Of a stretch of 64,000 nucleotides of DNA, positions 11,982 through 22,178 are shown one piece after another; position 1 is the stretch's first letter; each line of letters opens with the position of its first letter. The DNA is from Notospermus geniculatus (taxonomy: Eukaryota; Nemertea; Pilidiophora; Heteronemertea; Lineidae). The notes below the pieces were generated by a model, which worked only from the letters and a program-made list of their open reading frames with translations, made no database searches and was not told where the DNA came from. Location of the stretch: contig NMRB01000083.1 in NCBI GenBank assembly GCA_002633025.1, positions 251,304-315,303 of the forward strand, read 5' to 3'. The position numbers and the translations under genes are program-made.

Positions 11982-12114
11982 AGGGCCAATTCATACTTGC
12001 TCGCGTACCTCAAGCGCATGAAACTGATTGCAGGTTTCCAAGGCATGAATGTGCAGACACAATGAAATTGATCATAGTTGGCGTAAAATCCTGACCGAGT
12101 ATGAATGAGCCCTT
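11982..12114. mobile_element. Diverged MITE
   Basis: The ends GGGCCAATTCATACTTGC and AGTATGAATGAGCCC are imperfect inverted repeats about 130 bp apart. The TIR resembles that of 60944-61300 (GGCCAATTCACAC). Confidence 0.55.
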
Positions 12115-12121
12115 GTTGAAC

Positions 12122-12398
12122 TTGTAATGTGGAAATGGTAGCTTAATAAATTTTCATCGTCATTTTCCTCTGGCTCCGGAAATTCTACCTCAACTTCGTC
12201 GTCCTCCTCTTCGGCGTGATCGAGTTAACCACTTGTGGATGGTTATCAGCGAGATGACTAACTCGCCAAGCCGTTCTTACGGCCTCTGAGTCAATTCTCG
12301 CCCATGCCAACAAAGTAATTTCCAGGGTCTAGCACGAGCAGGCCTAGCAGTGCAGCGGACGTCTTAGCGGAGGGTCTACCGGTCTTCTCGTTATCCAT
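12122..12398 (-). pseudogene. Decayed coding segment inside the long-TIR element
   Basis: Reading leftwards from an ATG at 12398, about 35 codons are open (starting M-D-N-E-K-T-G-R-P-S). The frame then stops. A shifted frame continues with residues like D-S-E-A-V-R-T-A-W-R-V-S-H-L-A-D-N, and a further frame gives an acidic run rich in E and D. Coding-like composition across three frames suggests a gene broken by frameshifts. I do not recognise the family. Its position inside matching terminal repeats suggests a former transposon gene. Alternatively the frames are coincidental. Confidence 0.35.
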
Positions 12399-12445
12399 CA
12401 CAGAAATAGGCCCTCTATAACGCCTTAAGTCACCGCAAAGATTAA

Positions 12446-12561
12446 GGCCCGTAATTTAGAATGCTCCTCAACGTAAAGGAGTTCCTCAAGGCTATTGTTC
12501 TCAACAGAAGAGCAATAGCCTTGAGGAACTCCTTTACGTTGAGCATTCTAAAATACGGGCC
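12446..12561. mobile_element. Near-perfect hairpin MITE
   Basis: GGCCCGTAATTTAGAATGCT through GGAACTCCTTTACGTTGAGC forms arms of about 50 bp around a loop of about 12 bases. The strongly self-complementary structure suggests a young insertion. Confidence 0.85.
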
Positions 12562-12714
12562 AAAAAATAGGAACTTCACCAATTTTCAGTGGTGACCAGA
12601 ACCAAACACTTTGACAGACGTACTGTGGTGTGGCGAAGTTCACATTCCAAAGTCACCACGTTCCCGCCAGCAATAAACCAGATTACGAAACAGGAGAGAT
12701 ACCGATGTTCACTT

Positions 12715-12870
12715 TAAAGGCGGTGACAGACTAGTGCGTACGCGACGCGGAGCGACGCGTTTTCTTTTGTGTTTTTGCGCTCCACTGCACATGGTGCTCA
12801 GCGGTGCCTGAAAACACAAAAGAAAACGCTTAGTTCCGCGCGGCGTCGCGCTAGTCTGTCACCGCCTTAA
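12715..12870 (+). mobile_element. MITE of the GGTGACAGAC family, well preserved
   Basis: The 150-bp element 12718-12867 begins AGGCGGTGACAGACTAGTGC and ends CTAGTCTGTCACCGCCT. It is flanked by TAA on both sides. It is nearly identical to the reverse complement of 5308-5456. Confidence 0.88.
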
Positions 12871-12971
12871 TAACGCAAGAAGGTCTACTGGATCTTTTTG
12901 CAAGATCAACAAGAAATCGTTCTCTGGATTTAGGTTACTTGGCTCAAAAGCGCCACAGAACACAGTGCGTT

Positions 12972-13122
12972 ATGCCCGTTGTACACGGTAGGATTTTTTT
13001 TGTATTATAAATGAGGCTCATGAAGGGTGATTTCGGTCATAGGCTACCGATTGCCTAGCTGAATGGCATTACCCCTTTTATAATTTTTAGTACAAGAAAA
13101 ATCCTACGTGTACAACGGGCAT
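12972..13122. mobile_element. MITE with GTACACG-type ends
   Basis: ATGCCCGTTGTACACGGTAG is mirrored by CTACGTGTACAACGGGCAT. The inner AGGATTTTT/AAAAATCCT also pair. It belongs to a group of elements here whose ends contain GTACACG (26955, 44516 and pieces at 11887 and 13270). Confidence 0.8.
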
Positions 13123-14813
13123 TAGTATCAGATTTCAGTACCCGCTGTACGAAATTTTTCATCCATTTCTTTGGAAAATTTCGCGTCGGGTTCTATTGGG
13201 GGTTCAATGCATAAACCCGCATGTAGGCCTTTATTGAGCGCATTCAGAAAATTGTATGAAAAGTTTGATGGTGTACAGCGGGTATTATTCGCATCAGAGA
13301 TTTCTTGGACAGGTCGTGTTGGCAGATCATGGAGATCTGAAATAAAATCTCGTAATAAACATTTTCTTAGTTCAACAATATTGCTGGAATTCAGTCAGTA
13401 TTGTGTTTCAAAACCGCAAACTCGCCTGAAGAAGGTCTAGGCCTACTGGTGTGACGCCCAGGCCAAAAACCATACCGGTAGCACACATTGGACACGTTCC
13501 GCTGATCTCCATTTGACATTGCCGTTCCCCCTATTGTTAACACTCCCTCTACCTTTGGGTGGACTTAGAAAATTTCGGCTGTGATCCGACGGCCAGGTAA
13601 GTGGGATTTTCCCGTATCTAGATTGATAGGGAATGGCTTCCTCTACACGGTTAGAAACTGCTGCAGGCACTTTATGTAAATTTAAGAGTAACATTTCAGC
13701 ACGAAATTGCTCCCTGTAAAAACACAGAGGTGTTCGGGAATCAGCTTCAGGCACTTTCTGTAAATTTACATGCTATTTTTTCTGTTAAACATAGAAAGGT
13801 GGGTGAGTGCTGCACTTCCTGTAAATTACCAGATGGATTTTTGACATAAAATAAACTAACCAACCAGTCCATAGGCCTATACTCTAATTACTAGGCGCTC
13901 ATAAGAAGCAGACATCTAGCCTACAAAGCAACTCCAAATGTGTTGTTCGGGACAAAAATGAGTGTTTTTGAAATTGGTTCGTTCAACTTGTGATTTTTCA
14001 CACCCATTTTATTACCTACTGGCAGAAACAATGACAAGTACAATGACAAAATTACTCATTCAGAAATCATGATAGGCTACATGTAAGATAGAATCTAAGG
14101 GATCGTCCATAAAAATCAATGTGCATCACAATAACTAGTAACGAATAAACAACAAACTGCATGCTAGCAGACCTAAATACCATTAAATTTCACTTCTGTT
14201 TCCGTTTATTAATTTTTCAAGGATTTGATAAGATAAACTTACGATAAAACTTCGAAATATCAACTCACAGATACGGAAGCCAAAAATCGGAAGTCCAAAC
14301 TGCGCATGCGCAAAATGATTCTTACTTCGGCGAGGTTGTAAAATTACAACTCATTGCGTAAATATACCAGTTAAAACACAGATAATAATCCTTTTTCTTT
14401 AAATTTACAATGTAGAACAGTCTCCGTAGCGGCCCGTGTGTGCGATGTTGTAAAAATACAGAAATTCCCTAATAGAGTTGTTCCTGAATCCTGACAGTTC
14501 ATGCCACCAAAAGTACGGTCAAACCTCTTCATAACTTCTATTGTATGAGATCACATGCCCAGGACAATACCCCTGCTTTCCTTCTGAAATAGGCCTAAAT
14601 GTCCTCAAGGGAGGTCAGCTGGCAGCACTACACAATTAGGGGAACATTTTTGTGTCACTGTAATGATAACAGGAATAATCTCGGCCTAGGTGATGTCGAT
14701 TACACAGGCATTTATTTTCATTGTAGACCCACTCCTGCAATGCATGGTGTGGTGTTTCTTTGCCTACCACAGTAGGCCTAGTATGCCTACATGTACTCTC
14801 TACAATCTCCGCG

Positions 14814-15985
14814 ATGGATAATGAAAATCTTCTGTATATGGCCTACCTTATTAACGAGGCTCAGTTGGAAGAACAAACTTTAGCACTAGCATCCATTGTT
14901 CTATGTGACGACAAAATTGGAGATATATACAATGCCTTGTTCGGCAAGTTTTACGAGCAACAGAATGGAAGAGATGTATTGAACGACTTGGGCGGTCGTC
15001 CACGCCTGTTTTTTACTCTGACAGGAATAACACGTGATAACTTCAATGAAATGTTTGAGACATTTAGGGCTATTCTCACCCTAGTGCATCGCCCTGGACC
15101 TATCTCTCATGCAAACAAATTGCTTCTGTTTTTAATTTGGGCACGGCAGTACCCTTCGTACGCAATACTTTCATTCATGTTTGGAGTAAGTGAGAAGTAC
15201 ATTTCGGAGATAATTTCGAAAGTGTTGCCAAGCATCGCATTTTCCACCTACCGACGGTATGTAAGGTGGCCTAATCACCAGGAATGGGCCAGGATGCGAC
15301 CCTGTCTGCCAGGTAACAGTTTGGGAATTATCGATGGGACGCCACACTTGATCCGTCGGCCATTTCGAGGCAATCTACAAAGACTTTTCTATTCTGGTCA
15401 TAGGCATTCACACGTGATGAATGCCCAGGTTATTGTGGATGCAGACAATTATACGATAATGTGCAGGCCTGGGTTTCAGGGTTCGACCCCAGATGCCTTT
15501 GCTTACAGGTAACACCTTCGACAATACACCCCTTTGCAATGTGATTTAGGATACTACAGGATGGTCCCCAAAAATGTCCCTGCTGGATCAAAATCTAGGG
15601 TTTGGGCGTGCTCCTCGTCCCCATCCGGAAATTGGGGCTGGGAGAGGACTATTATTTCGACTATCCTGTGGTAATATTAACCATTATTTTTCATTTGAAC
15701 AGGATGATTCGCCAACTTGATGTCCCACATGGTCATCCTATCCTAGCTGATCAACGATTTCCGGACGAGGCGCCTTTACTCGTCACTGGGCGTGGACATG
15801 GACGTGAATATCGTGCAGCTCGGGTACGGGTTGAACATAGTTTGCACGATATTAAGATATTCAGATCGTGTGGAGTTCGATCACGTCACCGCAGGAAAAC
15901 AGTGCCGTTAATATTTTCATGTGCAACTGGACTGCGAAACATGCGTCGGATGTACTTCCACAGAAACAACGTTCTACTGGGCTAG
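14814..15985 (+). CDS. Harbinger-type DDE transposase (HARBI1-like, DDE_Tnp_4 family)
   Basis: A two-exon gene: 14814-15508 and 15703-15985. The intron has GT at 15509-15510 and AG at 15701-15702 and joins in phase to give a 325-residue protein. A helix-turn-helix-like region lies around residues 98-138. The catalytic triad reads as D174 in I-I-D-G-T, D248 in L-A-D-Q-R-F-P and E276 in R-V-R-V-E-H, which matches the nuclease of PIF/Harbinger transposases and the domesticated HARBI1. Length is normal for a compact member. The start was chosen at the ATG at 14814; 18 more codons upstream stay open but have no ATG. No stops or shifts are seen. It should cut and paste DNA at its terminal repeats with the help of its Myb-like partner, whose gene here is damaged. 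Expression is unknown. Confidence 0.88.
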
Positions 15986-16211
15986 ATGATGGACTACTTG
16001 CTGCATGTTTGTGACGGCACAAAGCCAAGTTCAGAGAAAAACCATACAGAACTCAGAGAAAACCCATACAGAACTGGATAAGTCAGGAAAACAATTCTAT
16101 TTTTGAGCGAAATATAGAAGTACACGTCAAAAGAGTTTTCCCGAGTGTTTTTATAAAATCATATAAACATGTACATGTAACACAATCTACGGGTAGGGTC
16201 GAAGGTGGCCC

Positions 16212-16326
16212 AAATAGTGCCAGAGACTCCAGCTAAGACACCCCGGAATTATGCCACCATGGAAATGAATGCTGTTTCCCTAGTGGCATAATGCGGGGGT
16301 GTCTTAGCTAGAGGTTGGCACAATTT
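16212..16326. mobile_element. Palindromic MITE nested inside Harbinger
   Basis: AGCTAAGACACCCCGGAATT and its mirrored arm GCATAATGCGGGGGTGTCTT form a hairpin with flanking TGCCA/TTGGCA. It lies between the two Harbinger genes and is therefore younger than the Harbinger insertion. Confidence 0.75.
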
Positions 16327-16414
16327 GAGGTACTTCAACCCCCCCCCCGCCGGCTTGCACATACAGTTTCAAAGAAATACGCGGGAAGTCCTCATGAAGT
16401 GATATTACTTGGCA

Positions 16415-17346
16415 TTACTCATGATGTTGCCCCTCCAAGCGATTGATTAGTAAAGCTGTCAGCTGATCCTGTTGATCCTGTCTTGCCTCCACTCGGTTTA
16501 GAATCCTACGCAGCACTAGGTTGTTCTGATTTGAAGCTGCCTTAACCCACCTCTGAAATTAAAAACATATATTTTAATATTGCAGGACATAGCTATAGTG
16601 ATTTGGTTCACACTTTCAAACATATTCGCTTGTTTTTGTGTGCATCCCGATGGTCGATTTAAGAACTCGTGACGAGTTAATTCTCGAGTCTTCTGTTCAT
16701 CACGTTAATGACATTAACTTGAAGTCTAGCGATGCTGAGTCTGTTACCTTGGAAGTTGATCATCCCCGACGCCAGCCTCATCTTGTCCTGCCTCATCCGC
16801 ATGTTGATCATCAACTTCTTGCCCTACCGGTTCATCTTCAGCTGGATTTGCCAGTGGATCTGCTGCCTCCTGTTCGGCTGCGTTGTTCATTCGCTCCTGA
16901 AAAGAAAATGTACGAGTCAAGAACCGAATGACGTCTGGTGAAAACAAATGGTAGCATGACGTGTGCGATCAAAATACGGGAAATCCGCAATTAATTTCAG
17001 CTTGCCAAATATTTCAGTTTTCAAGTATATGCAGAGATAGCCAACATTCCTGTACCGGTACCATACCTCTAGGTTGTAGGCAAATCTGTCATCCCTACGA
17101 TTTGGATCAGGTGGACGTCGACCATCTCTGGTTGATGTGACGGCGGACAACTCGCAAGCGGTTGACGTAGGCATGGTAGGCCCCAGCAAAGATTCATCTG
17201 GCATTATCAGAGAGGTCTTCCCTTCCGGCAAGGAATGCAGCAATTCTAGGGTTGTCGTTTCCAAACTGGTGCTGGGCCTCACGGAAGGCCGCAATTTCCT
17301 CGTCTGTGACAGCATCCCTTCTTCCTCGTCTCCTGTGCATTGCCAT
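16415..17346 (-). pseudogene. Second Harbinger gene (DNA-binding partner), broken
   Basis: Three plausible exons read leftwards: 17346-17067, 16896-16748 and 16550-16415. The GT-AG introns are 17066-16897 and 16747-16551. The product would start M-A-M-H-R-R-R-G-R-R and contain a helical basic region (R-L-R-V-V-R-R-H-I-N-Q-R-W). An acidic middle (A-E-D-E-P-V-G-Q-E-V-D-D) follows, and the end is coiled-coil-like (L-R-R-I-L-N-R-V-E-A-R-Q). Harbinger elements normally encode a Myb/SANT-like partner in this position. A TGA at 17194-17196 interrupts exon 1 and a one-base frame change is needed before 17150, so this copy looks inactive. The stop and frameshift could be assembly errors. Domain identity is inferred from context rather than a clear Myb motif. 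Confidence 0.6.
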
Positions 17347-17756
17347 CTTGAGGTGAACTGTGCAGGGTACTGTCTCATTCACTGTACACCTCAGAACTGT
17401 CACAGCAAAAATCAGACAACTTTTTATACTCCAGTCCCTCGGACAGTTCGCCGATTACATAACTTTAGCCCAGGTGTGGGAAGCAACGGTAGGCAGACCG
17501 GTCAAATCTCTGTCTTCAGTGAATGGGATTGTCTCTGCCATGGCAGTTTGGTGGCAATACAACCTAATCAATAGCTCAGACACTATGAAATGTATTATTC
17601 GGTTGATTGCAAGCCACCAGCATGACCAGTGATGTAATATTCCAGACTGATAACACCGCCATTCATGGTTCGTTGCCATAGATAAACCTCATATACAATA
17701 GACTTCATAAGTGGGTATCTCCCGGACTATTCAGTGCACTGACAGTCAGGAATAAG

Positions 17757-18448
17757 GAACAACTCTATTAAGAATTCTAAGCAGATCTATATTTATTTTA
17801 ACAAAGTTCGGTACTTTTACGATATGTTTCTTTTTAAGAATACGAACTCCAGAAATTTTCGTAAATTTACAGGAAAAGGAATGTACCCTATATTTTAACA
17901 TGTGAATTCTGTAAATGACAGGGAAAATACGCTTTAAGAAGGACTTTACAAAAAATTCATTATTATCATTTACGAACAGTTTCTGTAAAAAGGACTTTAC
18001 CAAAAAAATCCATTATTTACGAACAGTTTCAGTAAAAAACGTTCTGTAAATTCTACTGTTTCCTCTAACAGTGCAGTTGAAACACAGAGTTTCTGTAAAT
18101 TTAGAACAGTCTCTGTAGAAGAATAGCGGCCCTATATTAAAAGACAGATGTTGTAAAAATACAGAAATTCCCTATTAAGAATTCTAAGGAGACCTATATT
18201 TATTTTAATAAAGTTCTGTACTTTTACAATATGTTTCTTTTTAAGAACGCGAACTACAGAAATTGTCGTAAATTTACAGGAAAAAAGAATGTATCCTGTA
18301 TTTTAACATGTGAATTCTGTAAATGACAGGGAAATATGTGTAAAGAAGCTCTTTGCTGTAAAATTACCAAAAAAATCCATTATTATCATTTACGAACTGA
18401 TTCTGTAAAAAAAGTTCTGTAAAATCTACTGTTTTTTCTAACAGTGTA
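17757..18448 (+). repeat. ~300-bp tandem duplication
   Basis: 17771-18072 and 18173-18448 are aligned copies of roughly 85% identity. Both contain TTTAACATGTGAATTCTGTA and both end in CTACTGTTT...CTAACAGTG. The second copy keeps the uninterrupted Harbinger target site. Confidence 0.75.
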
Positions 18449-18450
18449 TG

Positions 18451-19062
18451 TTCCTGACTATATTGGTTGTCCCATCGAAGGTTTTATCTGACAAACCCAC
18501 GATAGCTACCAATATACAAGAAGTAGGCTGGTCTTAGATCTTACCACTTGAGCGGTAAGGCACACCGACCGAGCAATAGGATCGGTAACCAGGCTACTGA
18601 GCAGGCAGGTATAGGTAATAGTATCAAGGAAGAATTCCATCACGAATTTCTACTCTTGGGACCGGAATTTCATCGTTCCACAATCAAGACAAGAAAACCT
18701 CTCAAACTTAAGATAAAGAGCGTCGCAAGATTCGGGCCGTCCGTTATTACAAATTGCTCGATGGCATGCATTCGGAACACCTCGGGTCTTTGTTCATTGT
18801 TCGGGAAAGCCCCTCGGATGTCATACAGTCATTCGCGGAGCGATTCTGGACGTGATCGCGTCCCAAATTGTTAGGCTACCGCATCACTCATGACAAGTAG
18901 CCACCTCCGCGAACAAATATAACACCTGCAAACCCTGGCTGTCTGAAGGCGTGTTTATCGCTCAAATATCAATAAATTGGTATATATTTGATAAGCTGTA
19001 TGNTGTAGCCATCAGCCAAACGGCAGATTACAATCGTCAATCAGGAAAAAAATATGAGAAAA
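18451..19062. other. No gene seen
   Basis: Unassigned sequence with a single N at 19003. An open frame at 18548-18874 has no recognisable features. Confidence 0.35.
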
Positions 19063-20025
19063 TCATTTGGTTTCTTTTCTCATTCTACACAGAAGAACCT
19101 TCAAATCCGCTCTGAATTTAGAACTACTCGCTAAATATAAGAAGAAATTCAAGGCGTTGTTTATGATGGATATTTCAAGTACGATTTCGAAAGAAAACTC
19201 CCGAAGTCCGGGGTGCGATTTTCTTATTTGATCAAGACAACATTGCCACGCGATGTACTCAACTGTATAAGGGAGGACTAGAATAAGTACTGCAATTGCA
19301 ACGACTAGTAACATTACTGTCATGGAATTTTCCTGTTTTTGACGGCGAAACATTGATCCTCCGAAATTCGAATTGCGTCTCCTCATGCTGATTATAATTC
19401 ATCCAGTGAGAAGGAATAGGAGGGTAAGTGGGGTAAAGACGTCCACTGCGGTGTCGATGATGTCTACCCATAGATCGTACAACGCAAAGTCATTTGGCAT
19501 AAGGCAGAAAATGAACAAGCCGTCCCCATCTTGTTCAGCGAATCGGAAGACGTTCGGTAAATATATCAACACGTGCAAAATAACATTAACAGCCAATAGG
19601 ATCCTCGCTTTCGACATAGTGCACCACACTGCCGCCTTCAGGGGGAATCTCACAACTATCAATCTATCAACTGCTATTATCAAAATCTGCCAAATAGAAA
19701 CATTGTATGCCATGTATCTCCAAAAACTGTACAGCTGGCAATTTATTTGACCAAATAGGCGCGACTCGAGAATGCTGGGTTTTAGGATCAGAATGAAGCC
19801 ACGTAGAGGGTAGATGATCAAGGACAGCGTATCAAAAACTGCCAGAGTCCGGATGTAGAAACACATGACGTTTCGATTGGAAGGGAGGCTCATCACAAGA
19901 AAGCTTAGGATGTTTCCGACGGCTCCAATCGTTAGCAAGATCGGATGGACGTAACGATACAGCATGGAGATGTAAAAGGAATAGGGGGCAGACGGAGTTT
20001 CGAAATATTTATTCACAGTTACCAT
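19063..20025 (-). pseudogene. Rhodopsin-family GPCR, intronless, with one in-frame stop
   Basis: From the ATG at 20025, one frame runs to 19063 and is interrupted only by a TGA at 19401-19399 (codon 209). All seven membrane segments can be read: GN at residues 37-38 (TM1), LAVFD with D65 (TM2), C96 and D120-R121-L122 (TM3), C174 in loop 2, P199 in TM5, L-P-Y at 251-253 in TM6, and N290-A-L-N-F-F-L-Y297 in TM7. The TM7 motif and overall look recall peptide (FMRFamide-type) and lineage-expanded chemosensory receptors. It would sit in the plasma membrane and couple to G proteins; the ligand is unknown. The stop falls at the end of TM5 and could be a recent null allele, a pseudogene or a base error (W or R codon). 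No other damage is visible. Confidence 0.8.
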
Positions 20026-21032
20026 TCTCTACTGCCAAATTGACCAATTGGGCTGCTGCTGTGAAATCGCCAGTTCCACTGGTGAGGACAAATCGCGGTA
20101 TAGATGCTTTGATGGACCAGTCGTAATTGTCCGAGCCTGCGTAAAAAAGAAATATACCGCTTCACGCGTGAGCTAAATCGATGTTCCATAACACACTGCC
20201 CATTTATTTTTCCGCTCGATCAAGATGGACATGTCAGAACTCAACCATATTCTATCATATGAAATTGAAAAGGTACCAATTTGAACCCTGAAGCTAAGTT
20301 CGACAAGACCCGTATAGAGAGTGCTGAAGGGAACTGCACGAACAGAGACTGCATGCGATTAGAACGACAACGAAATAATGGCCTATCCGAAGAAATACCA
20401 GTGATTCACGATACTGCGTTTTGTACTCATGAAATAACATCATGGGGTTATCATGGATCCTTTTTATAGGGTTCGCTCTTTGCAGGCAATTTTGGATGAT
20501 CATATGAAAATGCAATGCACGTGCAACTGAAATTGACTTAATTATGTCGGTATTATATTTTATGTGTAAATGTATCTAAAAAGTGCAGGTACACGACTGT
20601 TTGATTTTTGTGTCGAAGCCAACAGTATTGAGTGACGAGGACAATATTTCTGTTTTTCTGAGGCAGAATAAGAATCACTTAATGCATCAATATATTTTAT
20701 ATAGTGGATCACGATTAAATGAAGCTGTGCCCATGAATCATCTGCACAGTTGGGTTTAGACCCATCGTTCCTTCCGAAAACACTTCATGAGAATCATCAG
20801 GTCAATTTCCACTTACTCAATCTGCTTCCATTATCTATCAATAATTAATGTCAGCTTTATGGCATAACTTATGGACGGTGGTCACGACAAATTCATACGT
20901 GTATTTATTTATTTAATAGTAAGGGTGCCGCCGTGTACAAAACAAATTATGGCTACCTTAAAAATACAAAGAGAGGATGGTGCATGTGTAAGTGCAAATG
21001 CTACGTATTACAATAATCGTTATCGCTTTGAG
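20026..21032. other. No gene seen
   Basis: This holds the sequence upstream of the GPCR. No convincing promoter motif or coding frame is seen, and the stretch becomes A/T-rich towards 20,520-20,900. Confidence 0.35.
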
Positions 21033-21342
21033 TACCGTAAACCGGGTAAGTTGGCCGCCGGGGTAAAGTTGGCCACTAATTGCATACTTCGTTCCAACCA
21101 CGCTAATGTCCCCATTCCACATTTTACACCTATCATTTGGTTTTTACTATAGATGGCAGCACTGTGGGAGCCATTGCCTCAAGTTTCACACTCTCGTATA
21201 TTTTATCGCGGTTAGTGGACAAATCTTTCGTTTCTTGAAAAAAAAATGGTGAAAAATGTGACCTCCAAACAATCAAGCATGCAGACAACACTTCTCATGG
21301 TCATCATGTGGCACATTAATGCTGAAATAGGACCTGCCTTCT

Positions 21343-21402
21343 CTGCAGGAAGGAGCTAACAAGGGTCAGTCATGCCTGACCCTTGTTAGCTCCTTCCTGC
21401 AG
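21343..21402. repeat. Perfect 27-bp hairpin
   Basis: The arms 21343-21369 and 21376-21402 are exact reverse complements (starting CTGCAGGAAGGAGCTAACAA) around a 6-base loop. It lies inside the pogo element upstream of the transposase and may be a small nested insertion. Confidence 0.85.
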
Positions 21403-21723
21403 GTTTCTTTTTGTGTCCGAGTGGTCAGCGAGAAGGTGAGAGGTCAAGGGTCAAGGTCGTCTTGGTTTCATTGGAATATGTTAATAAACAACGGAGATAT
21501 TCGAGAAAAACCGAAGATTGCCGAAGATTCCCGAGTGATTCCGAACATTGCCGAGTACTCCCGAGTGATCATCCGCGACTTTGCACCCCTAGCGGAGGAA
21601 TTTGGAACTAAGATAAGCGAGATACGCCCCCTATTGAGTTTATGACGCCCTCTATTGCCTTCATTTCAGGTCAAGGTCACTTCCGGGGTTAAAGGTCAAG
21701 GTCATTTGCAGTGTTGCCGCCTG

Positions 21724-21865
21724 GGTCTTAGTTTTGTACTGTGGGGGGTCTTACTTTTATAACAAGGTCTAGGTTTTGTACTGTGGGGGTCTTACTTTTA
21801 TAACAGGGTCTTAGTTTTGTACTGTGGGGTCTTACTTTTGTAGGTCTTAGGTCTTAGTTTTGTAC
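21724..21865. repeat. Short tandem repeat
   Basis: Three imperfect units of about 45 bp contain GTTTTGTACTGTGGGG and TCTTACTTTTATAACA. It lies within the pogo element. Confidence 0.75.
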
Positions 21866-22178
21866 ACACCCTGGGGAGATAAGACCAATCCCTACAACTT
21901 TTCAAAAGGGACCCATAGTAAATTCTTAAGGACTTAGGAGCTGTAGGTATCGGTGGTTTTCCCGCCAGTACATGTGCGGACAAGAGGTAATTTTGAACGC
22001 TGTAATGCGTGATTGATCATGTTTAATATCGTAGGCCTGTGCAGTTCATGTTGATTCATGTTGATGCTGGGAGGTATGTCGGAAATGAGACAATTATCAT
22101 CCAGGCGGTGGAGATCAATGATGCTGAAAGGAGCCGTCCATCGTCCATCATCCACCCTCCAGGTTTTTCGAATACCCT

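Larger units (their letters stand above)
11594..13616. mobile_element. 2-kb element with ~350-390 bp inverted terminal repeats
   Basis: Left arm 11594-11945 and right arm 13228-13616 are closely matching reverse complements. They begin TACGGGAGAATCCCA and run through GGCCGTCGGATCACAGCCGA. The interior has been hit by at least four smaller MITEs (11982, 12446, 12715 and 12972). It also holds a decayed coding segment on the minus strand (12122-12398), perhaps the remnant of the element's own gene. No intact transposase is seen. Confidence 0.75.
14470..17770 (+). mobile_element. PIF/Harbinger DNA transposon (3.3 kb)
   Basis: The terminal inverted repeats are TAATAGAGTTGTTCCTGA on the left and TTCCTTATTCCTGACTGTC-type on the right strand, sharing TAATAGAGTTGTTCCT exactly at 14470-14485 and 17755-17770. 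It carries a transposase on the plus strand (14814-15985) and a second gene on the minus strand (16415-17346), the usual two-gene, tail-to-tail layout of Harbinger elements. The neighbouring repeat copy at 18161-18185 reads AATTCCCTATTAAGAATTC without the insert, so it is an unoccupied site. A TAA/TTA-type target is consistent with this, but the exact duplication is ambiguous. A small MITE (16212-16326) has inserted between the genes. Confidence 0.85.
13646..18450. mobile_element. Older TGTAAATTTACA-rich repeat that hosts the Harbinger element
   Basis: The flanks of the Harbinger element (13646-14469 and 17771-18450) are rich in TCTGTAAATTTACAG-like words. Outer words pair as an inverted repeat: TACACGGTTAGAAA at about 13644 against TTTCTAACAGTG at 18436. 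A second such right end lies at 18061-18072. The element appears to be a non-autonomous repeat split by the insertion. No coding frame belongs to it. Confidence 0.55.

Noticed and set aside
14760-14813. Eighteen-codon N-terminal extension of the Harbinger transposase
   Set aside because: It begins at TTG and contains no ATG. The ATG at 14814 gives a normal-length protein.
19399-19401. Selenocysteine reading of the TGA in the GPCR
   Set aside because: The position is the cytoplasmic end of TM5, no such use is known to me in this receptor class, and no SECIS-like hairpin was recognised downstream. A nonsense change or base error is simpler.
19387-19401. Frameshift between the two halves of the GPCR
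   Set aside because: Both halves are in the same frame, with only a TGA and four codons between them, so no indel is needed.
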